Notes under the pieces: generated by a model
Seen by the model: only the letters and a program-made list of their open reading frames with translations
The model's database searches: none
Told to the model about the DNA's origin: nothing
Made by a program: the position numbers and the translations under genes
DNA from: Lewinella sp. IMCC34183
GTDB taxonomy: Bacteria > Bacteroidota > Bacteroidia > Chitinophagales > Saprospiraceae
Assembly (NCBI RefSeq): GCF_003390915.1
Contig: NZ_QMEM01000002.1
Span: 434,001 to 498,000 of the forward strand
Direction: 5' to 3'
Length of the DNA stretch: 64,000 nucleotides
Part shown: piece by piece, positions 25,320-34,100 of the stretch
Numbering within the stretch: the stretch's first letter is position 1
Layout of the letters: every line of letters starts with the position of its first letter

Positions 25320-28055
25320 TTAGCGGGTCAGGTCGAATTTGACGCCGGCGTCTACCCGTACGCCGTAGTACTCGCCCTGGTAGGTGCGGAGGCTGGCCCC
25401 CTGGAAGTAGCGCAGCGGCTGGTTGAGCAGGTTGTTGGCGTTGGCGTACAGGGTGAGGCGGGGCGTGGCCGCGAAGTTGGCGTTGAAGTCGAGGTAGGTC
25501 ACCCGGTCGTAGTAGACATCTTCGAAGGCCTCTTCCCCTACCCCGTCGATAAAGTCCGAGGCGTAGTTAAAACTGAGCCGCGTGGTCAGCTTGCCGGTGT
25601 CGTAGCCGAGGCTGGCGTTAAGGGTGTGGCGCGGGGAGCCGGGCAGGCTGATCCCGTCGCTCTCGCGGCCGTCGAAGTTGAAGTCCGTCACCCGGGAGTC
25701 GATGTAGGTGTAGTTGAAGTAGACCGCCACCCCCGCCAGGGCCGGCGCGATGAAGTCGAGCTGCCGCTGCAGGCCCAGTTCCAGCCCCAGCAGACGGGCG
25801 TTACCGCCGTTAACGGGTTGGGTGAAGCGGTCATAGACCCGCCCCTCGAAGGAGTAGTCCGTCAGCCGCCGGTCGACGATGAAGTCGCGGATATCTTTGT
25901 AGAAAAGCCCCGCGGAAGCCATGCCCACCCCGCCGAAGTAGTGCTCGGCCATCAGGTCGAGGTTCATGCTTAGCGTGGGGTCTATGTCGGGGTTGCCGAT
26001 GCTGATCCGGTCGCGGTCGTCCAGGGATCGGTACGGGACCAGGTCGTAGTAGTTAGGCCGCGCCAGGGTGTTGGTGTAGGCGAAGCGGAAGACGGAGCGC
26101 TCCTCCGGCTGGTACTTCAGGTGCAGTCCGGGCAGGAGGTTGGTATACGCGGAGGTGGCGGCGCCGGTGGGCGTCAGGCTTTCTTCCGCCTCGTCGTAGC
26201 GGAAGCCGGCGTAGTTCAGGTCCGTCCGCTCTACCCGCAGGCCCGCCACGGCGAGCAACTGGGGACCGAGCTGCTGCTCCAGCATGGCGTAGCCGGCAAC
26301 GATGTTTTCGGAGGCGCTGAAGTTGCCGGCCAGCTCGCTCAGGTCGCGTGCGCCTTCGAAGCCCGCTCCGGTCAGGTTCAGGTTACCTACGTACTCCCGG
26401 TCGGCGAAGGCGCCGGAGGCGTAGTCGCCGGCGAGAAAGTTGTCGCGGCTCTGGTCGACCAAGTGGCCCAGGGCGTCCGTCAGGAAGGCGGCGTCGGTGG
26501 GCTCGTATTCGTAAAAGTCGTTCTCGCGCACCTTGTCCTTCGTCCGGACCCGGCCGCCAAATTTGAGGGTATTACGGTAGTCGCCAACCGGCGCCAGCGG
26601 CAGGGCCAGGTCGAGCCGCCCGTTCACATCCTCGTCCTTGGTGAACTGGAATTCCTCGGTAAGCTTGGCGAGCTCCCAGGCGTTGCCGGGGCGCTGGAAG
26701 GCAGCTTCGGTGGCGCTGACGTAGGGGCGGCGGGGATTGGTGAAGTCCACGTCGACCGGCACCAATTCGCCAGTACCGAACTCGAGGTAACGCTCGTGGG
26801 GCCGCTCCTCGTCGGCGCGGGCGTAATTCACGCTCCATTTGGCGATGAGGTCGCCGAAAAGGTGCTCGCCGTTCAGGTTGAGGGTGGCCATCGACTGGTC
26901 CTCTAGGCGGGCGTACTTCTCGTCGGCGGTGCCGGCCTTCGTTTCCCGGTTCAGCTCGGCCATCCACTGGCCGTCTACGCGCTCGATATCCGTAAATTCG
27001 GCCACGTAGCGGTTTTCGAAGTCACTGCGCTGGTTGTAGATGCCGCGGAGGAAGACCGTGTGGTTGGGGGCGATCTTGTAGTCCAGGCCGAGCGACAGGC
27101 TACGGCGCACCCGCTGCAGGTAGTACTGCCGGATCTGCACCTCGGCGGGGTAGGCGTCGGCGGGGTCGTCGGCGTAGGTCCACTCGGCCTCTACGTCGTC
27201 GGAGCCCAGCTGGTTGTTGAAGTAGGAGCCGGAGACGATCACACCCAGCGCGTTGTTGGCGAAGCGCTCCCCGTAGATCAGGCTACCGTTGACGGAGGGC
27301 TTGCCGGCCAGGAAGTTGTAGCCGCCGCCCAGGGTACCGCTGATGCGGCGTTCGTAGGGCGCGGCACGGGTTACCAGGTTGACGGAGCCGCCGATCGCGT
27401 CGGCGTCCATGTCCGGGGTGAGGGCCTTGGTCACCTCCACGGCCTGCACCATGTCGGAGGGGATCAGGTCCAGCTGCACAGAGCGGACCTCCGCCTCGGC
27501 CGAGGGCACCCGCTCCCCGTTGATGGTCACGGCGTTCAGTTGCGGGGCGGTACCGCGGATGTTGGCGAAGCGGGCCTCGCCCTGGTCGTACTGTACGTTG
27601 ATGCCGCTGACCCGCTTGAGGGCGTCGCCAATGTTCTGGTCCGGAAAGCGACCGATCTGGTCGGCGGCGATCACGTTGGTGATGTTGACCGCCGCGCGTT
27701 GCTGGTTGATTGCGCGGGCCTGCCCCCGCAGCTGGCTGATGACGGCCACCTCGGCCAGCTGTACCCCCGGGCGGAGTACGATATCCAGGGTAGCGGTCCG
27801 GCCGCGCTCCAGCGTCACGGTACGAAATGCGGGCGTAAAACCTATATAGGTTACGCTCAGTTCGTGCTCGCCAACGGGCAGGTTGACCGGGCTGAAGTAG
27901 CCGTCCTGGTCGGTGACGCCGATGCCGTCGCCGTCCAGGTAAAGGGTAGCGCCGGGCAGCGGCAAATTGGAATCGTCAAGTACGCGGCCCGACAGCGTCT
28001 GGGCGCGGACGCAGGTGCAGAGCAACAGGAAAAAGAGAGTAAGCGTTGGCTTCAT
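25320..28055 (-). CDS. TonB-dependent receptor linked to phytase
   Basis: A 911-residue outer membrane receptor. Signal peptide LFFLLLCTCVRAQ, a carboxypeptidase-like domain (about 22-95, SGRVLDDSNLPLPGATLYLDG), a plug (about 115-240, with GRFPDQNIGDALKRVSGINV and ADAIGGSVNLVTRA) and a C-terminal barrel. The ARAINQQRAAVNI and DQIGRFPDQNI pattern belongs to the large TonB receptor group known from Xanthomonas/Caulobacter. Partnered with 3-phytase 34 bp downstream, it is inferred to import phytate, its lower phosphate forms or metal-phytate complexes. No SusD gene is present. Confidence 0.9.
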   Translation of the reverse strand: MKPTLTLFFLLLCTCVRAQTLSGRVLDDSNLPLPGATLYLDGDGIGVTDQDGYFSPVNLPVGEHELSVTYIGFTPAFRTVTLERGRTATLDIVLRPGVQLAEVAVISQLRGQARAINQQRAAVNITNVIAADQIGRFPDQNIGDALKRVSGINVQYDQGEARFANIRGTAPQLNAVTINGERVPSAEAEVRSVQLDLIPSDMVQAVEVTKALTPDMDADAIGGSVNLVTRAAPYERRISGTLGGGYNFLAGKPSVNGSLIYGERFANNALGVIVSGSYFNNQLGSDDVEAEWTYADDPADAYPAEVQIRQYYLQRVRRSLSLGLDYKIAPNHTVFLRGIYNQRSDFENRYVAEFTDIERVDGQWMAELNRETKAGTADEKYARLEDQSMATLNLNGEHLFGDLIAKWSVNYARADEERPHERYLEFGTGELVPVDVDFTNPRRPYVSATEAAFQRPGNAWELAKLTEEFQFTKDEDVNGRLDLALPLAPVGDYRNTLKFGGRVRTKDKVRENDFYEYEPTDAAFLTDALGHLVDQSRDNFLAGDYASGAFADREYVGNLNLTGAGFEGARDLSELAGNFSASENIVAGYAMLEQQLGPQLLAVAGLRVERTDLNYAGFRYDEAEESLTPTGAATSAYTNLLPGLHLKYQPEERSVFRFAYTNTLARPNYYDLVPYRSLDDRDRISIGNPDIDPTLSMNLDLMAEHYFGGVGMASAGLFYKDIRDFIVDRRLTDYSFEGRVYDRFTQPVNGGNARLLGLELGLQRQLDFIAPALAGVAVYFNYTYIDSRVTDFNFDGRESDGISLPGSPRHTLNASLGYDTGKLTTRLSFNYASDFIDGVGEEAFEDVYYDRVTYLDFNANFAATPRLTLYANANNLLNQPLRYFQGASLRTYQGEYYGVRVDAGVKFDLTR

Positions 28056-28371
28056 ACGTGCGGGGTCAATGATTCCCGCAAAGGTTTCCCACAGCTATAA
28101 AGTGGGGGTTAGCCGCGTGCAAATTGAAGGTAAAGAATGGGGAACGCTAGGTTAACTTCTCCCCGCGGAGCCGCCGGGCCGCATTCAGAACAATTATGGC
28201 CAGACTCAGAACATTAGGGGTTGGGCGCTCCCGGGCACCCGGGGATTCCAGTATGTTTGTTTCATACAGGAAAGGACACTACAAAAGTCAAGTATTGCTC
28301 TTTTACCACATGATATTCCGTAGGTTTTAAGTTATCCGAGCTATTTTAACGTGCTTGCCGCCGCTGGCGGC

Positions 28372-28396
28372 CCTTCTCCCCCCGTTGGGGAGAAGG
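28372..28396. repeat. Perfect 10-bp hairpin
   Basis: CCTTCTCCCC (28372-28381) pairs with GGGGAGAAGG (28387-28396), loop CCGTT. It follows directly on another stem (28357-28362 with 28366-28371). The pair resembles a REP-like palindromic element or structured RNA. Confidence 0.65.
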
Positions 28397-28526
28397 ATTT
28401 CCCCTCCGCCCAGGCTGCTTCCGCGGTCCGGGCGGAATACTTTCGGGCCCAATCGCCCGATGTACGTGGACTTTATGCTGTAGCCGCAACGTCTCTCAGT
28501 AATCCCCAAACGGTACAGCAGCATCT

Positions 28527-28569
28527 GGGCTGCTGGATACACAGGTATCCAGCGCCCCTTTCTATTTTT
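28527..28569 (+). terminator. Terminator-like hairpin just before the histidine kinase, with an overlapping alternative stem
   Basis: GGGC plus GCTGGATAC (28527-28530, 28532-28540) pairs with GTATCCAGC plus GCCC (28545-28557), one T bulged, loop ACAG. A T-rich tract (TTTCTATTTTT, 28559-28569) follows. An upstream CAGCAGC (28516-28522) can pair with GCTGCTG (28529-28535), which uses part of the terminator's 5' arm. The two stems are mutually exclusive, as in attenuators. The kinase GTG start is 23 bp after the T tract. Confidence 0.55.
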
Positions 28570-28592
28570 ACGCTTTCATACCTCCTCCGGTC

Positions 28593-30428
28593 GTGCGCTG
28601 CCCCTCTGTTATTCCATTGTTGCTTCTGGCTTTTCTGGCGCGCCCGCTGACCGGTCAGCCTGAATTTCGCGCCCGGCAGCTTGACCGGGCCCAGGCCCTC
28701 ATTGCTTCGGACGATACCGACCAGGCACTGCACCTGCTGGATAGCCTCGACGCCGACATTCCGACCGGGGATGCTACCGTCGCTTCCTTTCAGCGGCGGC
28801 TGCGGCTCACCCGGGCCCGGGCCCTCATTCGCGCCCGCCTCGATCCGGCGGCTACCGAGATCCTCATCCACCTGATCGACGCCGCCCGCTCGGCCGACGA
28901 CGGAGCGGTACTCGCCGAGGCCACCCTCCAGCTCGCCTTCCTCTACCAGCGGCAGAACATCGCCCCGCGTACTATGGAATTGCTGACCCGGGCCGACTCG
29001 GTCGTCCGCCGGTACGACCTCGGTTCCCTCCGTCCCGAGCTCTACAACCGCCTGGCGGGCTACTACCGGCAATTTGGTTCCCCCGCAGAGATCCTCCCCT
29101 GGGCCCACCGGGCCCAAACCGTCGCCGCGGAGCTTCACGATTCCCAGCAGGAGGCGCTTGCCCACGTGAACCTGAGCGTCGGCTACCGCGAAACCGATCC
29201 CCGGCGGAGCGAGTACCACGTGAGCGAAGCCGCCCGCTACTACCGCAACACCGGAAGCCTGCGCGACTACTTCGCCATGACGCTGGTGCTCGCCGGACAG
29301 AAGGTGGAGGCCGGAGAGTGGACGGAGGCGCTGGCGGCCAGCGACTCGTCGCTGCTGTACGTCGATCGCGTGATCGAGGAGGACAGCACCTACCTCCACC
29401 GTGTCTACGAGCTGCGGGCGCAGATCATGCATCACCTCGACCGGCCCGACTCCGCCTGGTACTACCTCAACCTGGCGCACCGGGCCGAGCTCGATCACCT
29501 GCTTCGCATGGACCGGCAGAACCTCCTGGCCATCCAGACCGCCTACGAGAGCGAGAAGCAGGCCCTCCGCATCGCCGAGCAGGCCAAGACCATTACCTAC
29601 CAGCGCGGACGACAGCAGCGGCAGGCGGTCATCTTCGCCCTCGTCATCGCCGTGCTTATCCTTACCTACTTCTATACTTCCCGCGTACTGCGGTCGCGCA
29701 ACGCCCGCGAAGACCGCCGGCGCATGGAGCGGCACAACGAGCAGCTCTCCGAATCGCTGGACCAGCAGAAAATGCTCCAGGGCGAAATTCACCACCGCGT
29801 CAAGAACAACCTGCAGATCATCGTCGGCCTCCTGCAGATGCAGTTGCGCAAGATCGACGACCCCTTCGCGCGGTCCAACCTGGAAGACATGGCCAACCGG
29901 ATCTACAGCATGGCAGCCGTACACGAGATCCTCTACCAGCAGGGCCGCAGTAGCGAGATCGACTTTCGGGCCTACGCCGAGAAGATCTGCCGCCACTTCG
30001 AACTGCTTTCGGACCTGCCGCGGGCCTGTTCCTTCGACCTTTCGCTCGACGGGTACTGGTTCAACCTGGAAACGGCCATCCCCCTGGGCACCATGTTCAA
30101 CGAGTTGCTGACCAACAGCTTCAAGTACGGAGTTGCCGGCGACCGACCGCTACGGATCAGCGTCAGCCTCCGGGAGCACGAGGGGATGCTGCTGCTCGAA
30201 TACCAGGACAACGGTCCCGGCTGGTCCGAGGACGCGCTGGCCGGCCGGAGCAGCGGGCTCGGGAGTTACCTCCTTAAGGGTATGAGCCGGCAGCTGCGGG
30301 GCCGCGTAGAAACAGCGAACGCGAACGGGGCCGTCACCCGGATCTGGTTTCGTCGCAAGAACGAACATAAGACCGCCGAACCCAACATGGAGATTTCCCG
30401 TTTCGTGCCCACTACCTTATCGTCCTGA
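28593..30428 (+). CDS. TPR sensor histidine kinase (HisKA_2 type)
   Basis: A 611-residue protein starting at GTG 28593 with a signal peptide (IPLLLLAFLARPLTGQ). Residues ~25-330 are periplasmic TPR-like helices. One membrane helix (about 345-365, AVIFALVIAVLILTYFY) leads to a short coiled coil and an H-box of the HisKA_2 type, EIHHRVKNNLQIIVGLLQMQ (His400/401). The ATP-binding domain has LLTNSFKYG (N-box) and EYQDNGPGW / SGLGSYLLKGMS. It would phosphorylate the LytTR regulator 41 bp downstream. The ligand is unknown. The preceding leader suggests conditional transcription. Confidence 0.88.
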   Translation: MRCPSVIPLLLLAFLARPLTGQPEFRARQLDRAQALIASDDTDQALHLLDSLDADIPTGDATVASFQRRLRLTRARALIRARLDPAATEILIHLIDAARSADDGAVLAEATLQLAFLYQRQNIAPRTMELLTRADSVVRRYDLGSLRPELYNRLAGYYRQFGSPAEILPWAHRAQTVAAELHDSQQEALAHVNLSVGYRETDPRRSEYHVSEAARYYRNTGSLRDYFAMTLVLAGQKVEAGEWTEALAASDSSLLYVDRVIEEDSTYLHRVYELRAQIMHHLDRPDSAWYYLNLAHRAELDHLLRMDRQNLLAIQTAYESEKQALRIAEQAKTITYQRGRQQRQAVIFALVIAVLILTYFYTSRVLRSRNAREDRRRMERHNEQLSESLDQQKMLQGEIHHRVKNNLQIIVGLLQMQLRKIDDPFARSNLEDMANRIYSMAAVHEILYQQGRSSEIDFRAYAEKICRHFELLSDLPRACSFDLSLDGYWFNLETAIPLGTMFNELLTNSFKYGVAGDRPLRISVSLREHEGMLLLEYQDNGPGWSEDALAGRSSGLGSYLLKGMSRQLRGRVETANANGAVTRIWFRRKNEHKTAEPNMEISRFVPTTLSS

Positions 30429-30469
30429 CCGCCGGCCCCCGCCGCCGGCCACTGCCCCCCACCCTTTCC

Positions 30470-31180
30470 ATGAATTATGCCGCCCCGGCCCCCGGCCCTC
30501 GTATCCTGATCGTTGAGGATGAATTTATCATTTCCGACACCATCGCCGAACTGCTCCGTGACAACGGGTATCGGGTCGCGGGAGAAGCTATCTCCTACGA
30601 AGAGGCCGTAAAACTGTACGAGGAGGAAACGCCCGACCTGGCCCTGCTCGATATCCGGCTGAGTGGCGCCCGAACCGGTATCGATGTCGCCCGCTACCTG
30701 GCCGCCCGGCCCGATCCCATTCCCTTCGTGTTTCTGACTTCCCAGGTTGACGATGCGCATATCGGCCTGGCCCGGGACACCTTTCCCGCCGGTTACCTCA
30801 GCAAGCCGATCCAGACCACCAGCCTGCTGGCTACCATTGCCGTTGCCCTGCACAATCACCAGGGCCAACGGCGGGAAGAAACCGTCAGCCTGCGCGCCGG
30901 CCAGGCTACGCACCTGCTCCCCGTGGCGACCATCCGGCACCTACAGGCCGACCACGTATACGTCCGCGTAACCTTGACCGATCAAAAGCCGCTGGTACTG
31001 CGTAGGTCCCTCGGCGAACTGGTCAAAGAAATAGACAACCCTAACATCGTACAGACGCACCGCAGCCACGCCGTCAACCTGCAGCACGTCACCCGCTACG
31101 ACAACCGGTCCGTCTATGTGGACGGCGCCAGCATTCCCGTCAGCGACACGTACCGGGAGTCCGTCATGGCCCGCCTCTGA
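30470..31180 (+). CDS. LytTR-family response regulator
   Basis: A 236-residue two-domain regulator. The receiver domain (about 11-125) has acidic Glu16-Asp17, phosphoacceptor Asp61 (ALLDIRLSG), the FLTSQ switch and a Lys in YLSKPI. The C-terminal LytTR DNA-binding domain (about 140-236) contains IRHLQADHVYVRV, VQTHRSHAVNL and IPVSDTYRESV. The partner kinase is immediately upstream. LytTR regulators bind paired direct repeats; no such pair is obvious next to this operon, so the targets are probably elsewhere. Confidence 0.93.
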   Translation: MNYAAPAPGPRILIVEDEFIISDTIAELLRDNGYRVAGEAISYEEAVKLYEEETPDLALLDIRLSGARTGIDVARYLAARPDPIPFVFLTSQVDDAHIGLARDTFPAGYLSKPIQTTSLLATIAVALHNHQGQRREETVSLRAGQATHLLPVATIRHLQADHVYVRVTLTDQKPLVLRRSLGELVKEIDNPNIVQTHRSHAVNLQHVTRYDNRSVYVDGASIPVSDTYRESVMARL

Positions 31181-31181
31181 G

Positions 31182-33350
31182 CTAGTGTTTCGCGTAGGCG
31201 TCTACCGTGCCGGATAGTTCCGAGACCAGACCGCTGAGGTACGTATATTCCTCGAGGAAGAGCCGCTTCTGCTGGAGTTGCTCCACCGGCACCTCCACCA
31301 CCGGGGCGCTGCGGAAGTAGGCCAGCGCGTCCGCCGTATCGATGGCTGCGCGCGATTCACCCGTACCGGTCAGCCGGTCGTGACCGTCCAGCAACCGGTC
31401 CGCGAGGTCACGGACAAGAATGGAAAAGGGTTCCCGCGCCAGACTCACGGCGTGGTATTGCAGGTACGTGCCGAGGTAGGCGATCGCGGATAGTACCTGG
31501 TGGTTCTGGACTACCACCCGCTTCAGGAGGTCGCGTACGGGCGGTGCCATTCCCGGTTCCTTGAGGGTACGCCCGTAGCTGGCGTCGAGTTCTCCCAGGC
31601 GCACGAAGGCGTCACGCCGCGCGATCCGGTACGCCAGGTCGTCCTCCCGCTGGTTGACGTAGTTGGACTCCTCGCGCAGGTAGGTGCTGCTTCCCTCCAG
31701 GGCCTTGGCTACCAACCCGCGGATCGACCGCCCCTCCCAGGCCGGCCACAGGAGGCGGCTGGCGGCAAAGGCCAGGCCGGCGCCGATCACCGTATCGATG
31801 ACGCGGTACCCGATCACCGTGTAGGCATCGGGGTGCAGCAGCGCATAGGTGAATACCAGGTTGAGGGTAACGAAGAAGGCCGCGAGCCGGTAGTCGCGGT
31901 CGAGGAAGATAAACACGAAGGGCATGGCCGAGGCCCCGAGGATGGCGTACACCACGTGGTTGTCGGTCAGCGTTACGACGCCCGCAGCGACCAGGGCACC
32001 GGCTACGGTACCGACCGTCCGCTGTACCGACCGCTCCTTGCTCTGCACGTAGGTGGGCCTTAGGATCACGACGGCCGTCAGCAGGATCCAGTAGGCATTA
32101 TGTACCCCCAGGGCCTGCCCGAGGAAGTACCCCAGCAGGACCACCACCGACAGGCGGACGCAGTGCCGGAAGACGGCCGAATCCGGGCTCAGGTTCTCAC
32201 GCAGGGCCGCGACGTTGAGCGGCGCGGGCGGCCGCAGGCGCCGCTTCGCCTCCCGGGAAAACAGGGGATGCCCGACCGGCTCGCGGCTGTCCGCCAGGGC
32301 CTCAATGGACCTGATTTTGGTCAGCTGCTTCTCTACGTTATCGTACAGGATATACGCGCAGTGGATTTCCCCGGCCCGCAGCTCGGGGGCGGCGGCGCGC
32401 AGGTGCCGGTGGACGTTGGCCAGGCGCTCCTGCAGGGCCTCCGGCGTAGCGGAGCGGAAGTGGCGTGACTTACGGGCTACGTCGCGCAGCGCCCCGGCGG
32501 CATCGGTCAGGATCGCGGCAAGTGCATGCGTGGTATCCGCCACCCCGGCGGCCCGGGCTTCCGGACGGACGGGGACGGCGGCCCCGAGCTCGACCAGGTC
32601 GACCAGCTCCAGGTAGAGGACTCCCTCCCGGGACTGCCGGCCCATATTGTCCCGCCCCGGGTACTGCCCCAGGAAATAGTCGGTAAGGACCTTACGGATC
32701 TCGTTGATCTCGTTGTGCGTACGGATGAGTTCGGGCCAGAGGTCATCGGGTCGATCCGCGGTCACCTGCCGTGCCTTGAGCTGCAGGTAGTCGGCGGTCA
32801 GGCGCAGGCCCCGGTTGAGCAGGCCCAGCCGGTAGCGGCGGTAGCGGTAGGGATGCACCGCCACGTTGAGGAGAATGAACCAGGCCCCACCCAGAAAGAC
32901 GAAGCCTCCGCTCTGAACGATGGCCCAGCCGGTTTTGGGAAAAGCATAGGCGAGCACCAGCGCGAGGAGTCCGCTAAAGGATACCAAGCTGGCGCGTTTC
33001 CCCAGTACCGACACGTAGGAGGTAAGGAATACGAGCACCGGCAGTACCACCAGATTGGCAGCCCCCAGCGTCAGCGAGTACTGGATAATTATCAGGTTAG
33101 ACACCGCCAGCAGGAGGCCGATCACCATATTCTTCAGGTGATCCGCCTTGTTGCCCGGCAGGTCACAGATAGATACCAGGAAGATGCCTACCGCGCAACT
33201 GACGCCCGTGGGCAGGTCGGCGAGGTAGCCGCAGGCGACCAGAACGGAGATGATGGATACCACGATGAGCAGGCCCCGGGTAAAACCGTAGTCCTGCACG
33301 AAGCCCAGCCAGCGCCGCCGTGTCGGTATCCAGTTCCAGTCTCGGGCCAT
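31182..33350 (-). CDS. FUSC/YccS-family inner membrane protein
   Basis: A 722-residue protein with two hydrophobic blocks, each of about five or six helices (residues ~25-165 and ~395-515), each followed by a long cytoplasmic helical domain. This is the YccS/fusaric-acid-resistance-like (FUSC) architecture. The second block contains YWILLTAVVILRPTYVQSKE and RTVGTVAGALVAAGV, strongly conserved in the family. Proposed function is efflux of aromatic acids or related compounds; the substrate is unknown. Convergent with the response regulator gene (1-bp gap). Confidence 0.85.
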   Translation of the reverse strand: MARDWNWIPTRRRWLGFVQDYGFTRGLLIVVSIISVLVACGYLADLPTGVSCAVGIFLVSICDLPGNKADHLKNMVIGLLLAVSNLIIIQYSLTLGAANLVVLPVLVFLTSYVSVLGKRASLVSFSGLLALVLAYAFPKTGWAIVQSGGFVFLGGAWFILLNVAVHPYRYRRYRLGLLNRGLRLTADYLQLKARQVTADRPDDLWPELIRTHNEINEIRKVLTDYFLGQYPGRDNMGRQSREGVLYLELVDLVELGAAVPVRPEARAAGVADTTHALAAILTDAAGALRDVARKSRHFRSATPEALQERLANVHRHLRAAAPELRAGEIHCAYILYDNVEKQLTKIRSIEALADSREPVGHPLFSREAKRRLRPPAPLNVAALRENLSPDSAVFRHCVRLSVVVLLGYFLGQALGVHNAYWILLTAVVILRPTYVQSKERSVQRTVGTVAGALVAAGVVTLTDNHVVYAILGASAMPFVFIFLDRDYRLAAFFVTLNLVFTYALLHPDAYTVIGYRVIDTVIGAGLAFAASRLLWPAWEGRSIRGLVAKALEGSSTYLREESNYVNQREDDLAYRIARRDAFVRLGELDASYGRTLKEPGMAPPVRDLLKRVVVQNHQVLSAIAYLGTYLQYHAVSLAREPFSILVRDLADRLLDGHDRLTGTGESRAAIDTADALAYFRSAPVVEVPVEQLQQKRLFLEEYTYLSGLVSELSGTVDAYAKH

Positions 33351-33439
33351 ACTCCATCCTTGGGGTGAGGTAGTAATACCCGTCAGGCGCGGAAAGGCTC
33401 ACCCGGCACCGTCATATCTCTACCGTTGCGTGGGTGCCG

Positions 33440-33447
33440 TACCTTTG
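33440..33447 (+). promoter_or_regulatory. Candidate -7 element (TACCTTTG) for the DsrE gene
   Basis: Matches TAnnTTTG, 48 bp before the ATG at 33495 on the same strand. The TTG at 33426-33428 is too close to serve as a -33 element. The position gives a sensible short 5' leader. Confidence 0.5.
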
Positions 33448-33494
33448 GATCTTACGCCGGGAGCAGTACTCGGTGTGCAAACGACTATCCCGCC

Positions 33495-34046
33495 ATGCGC
33501 CGACTCTTTTTCCTGCTGTACTTCGTCGCTGGGCCCCTACTCCACGCCTCGTGGGCACCCGCGCTCGCCGCCCAGGTCCGGGAGACCCCCGTGGTGCCCT
33601 ATGGGGGCATCTACCGGATCCCCGAAGCCACGGTGACTCCCGATCCCGACCTGGAGTACCGGCTGGTCGTAGACGTGATGACCGGATCTTCCGCCCCCGA
33701 TTCCCTGGGGATGGGCCTGTATAACGTGGCCCGCATGCTCAACCTCTTTTCCGTAGGGGGGATACCAGCCAAGCGTCTCGACGTGGTGCTGGCCATCCAC
33801 GGCGAAGCCACGGTGGGCATCATGGACAATGCGCACTACCGCGAACGATTCGGCGTCGACAATCCCAACCTGCCGCTGATCCGATCGCTGAAGTCCGCCG
33901 GGGTAAAACTGACGGTATGCGGCCAGTCTCTGCTGGGCCGCGGCGTACCGATCGAAAGCATCACCCCGGAGGTGGAAATCGCCACCTCGATGCTCACGAC
34001 GGTGGCGATGTACGAAATGCGGGGGTACGGACTGCTGCGTTTCTAG
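33495..34046 (+). CDS. Secreted DsrE-family protein
   Basis: The start at 33495 (MRRLFFLLYFVAGPLL) begins a signal peptide ending ALAAQ; the frame upstream lacks one and overlaps the -7 element. The 183-residue product has the DsrE/DsrF fold pattern: YRLVVDVMTG, GLYNVARMLNLF, RLDVVLAIHGEAT, SLKSAGVKLTVCGQSLLGRG and EIATSMLTTVAMYEMRGYGL. Cys in VCGQS is the position used for sulfur transfer in some homologues. Periplasmic DsrE proteins are common in Bacteroidota and their role is poorly known. It is followed 54 bp later by the malonate genes and may be co-transcribed. Confidence 0.8.
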   Translation: MRRLFFLLYFVAGPLLHASWAPALAAQVRETPVVPYGGIYRIPEATVTPDPDLEYRLVVDVMTGSSAPDSLGMGLYNVARMLNLFSVGGIPAKRLDVVLAIHGEATVGIMDNAHYRERFGVDNPNLPLIRSLKSAGVKLTVCGQSLLGRGVPIESITPEVEIATSMLTTVAMYEMRGYGLLRF

Positions 34047-34100
34047 GCGGAACACCCTATTTTACGCCCCCCCACCCCACAGGCCTTCAATCAATTTACC

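Larger units (their letters stand above)
28056..28592 (+). promoter_or_regulatory. Hairpin-rich leader upstream of the histidine kinase
   Basis: A 537-bp region without a convincing gene. Its middle (about 28230-28350) is AT-richer than its surroundings and includes TATGTTTG (28252-28259), a -7-like element without a good -33. Then come GCCGCC/GGCGGC (28357-28371), a perfect 10-bp hairpin (28372-28396), TCCGCCC/GGGCGGA (28405-28436) and CGGGC/GCCCG (28444-28459). A 7-codon ATG frame (28460-28483) precedes a terminator-like structure (28527-28569). It could be an attenuated leader or a free small RNA. Boundaries need transcript data. Confidence 0.45.

Noticed and set aside
28351-28650. 99-residue open frame across the leader before the histidine kinase
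   Set aside because: Runs through several hairpins and the terminator, overlaps the kinase start, and shows no domain or composition expected of a real protein.
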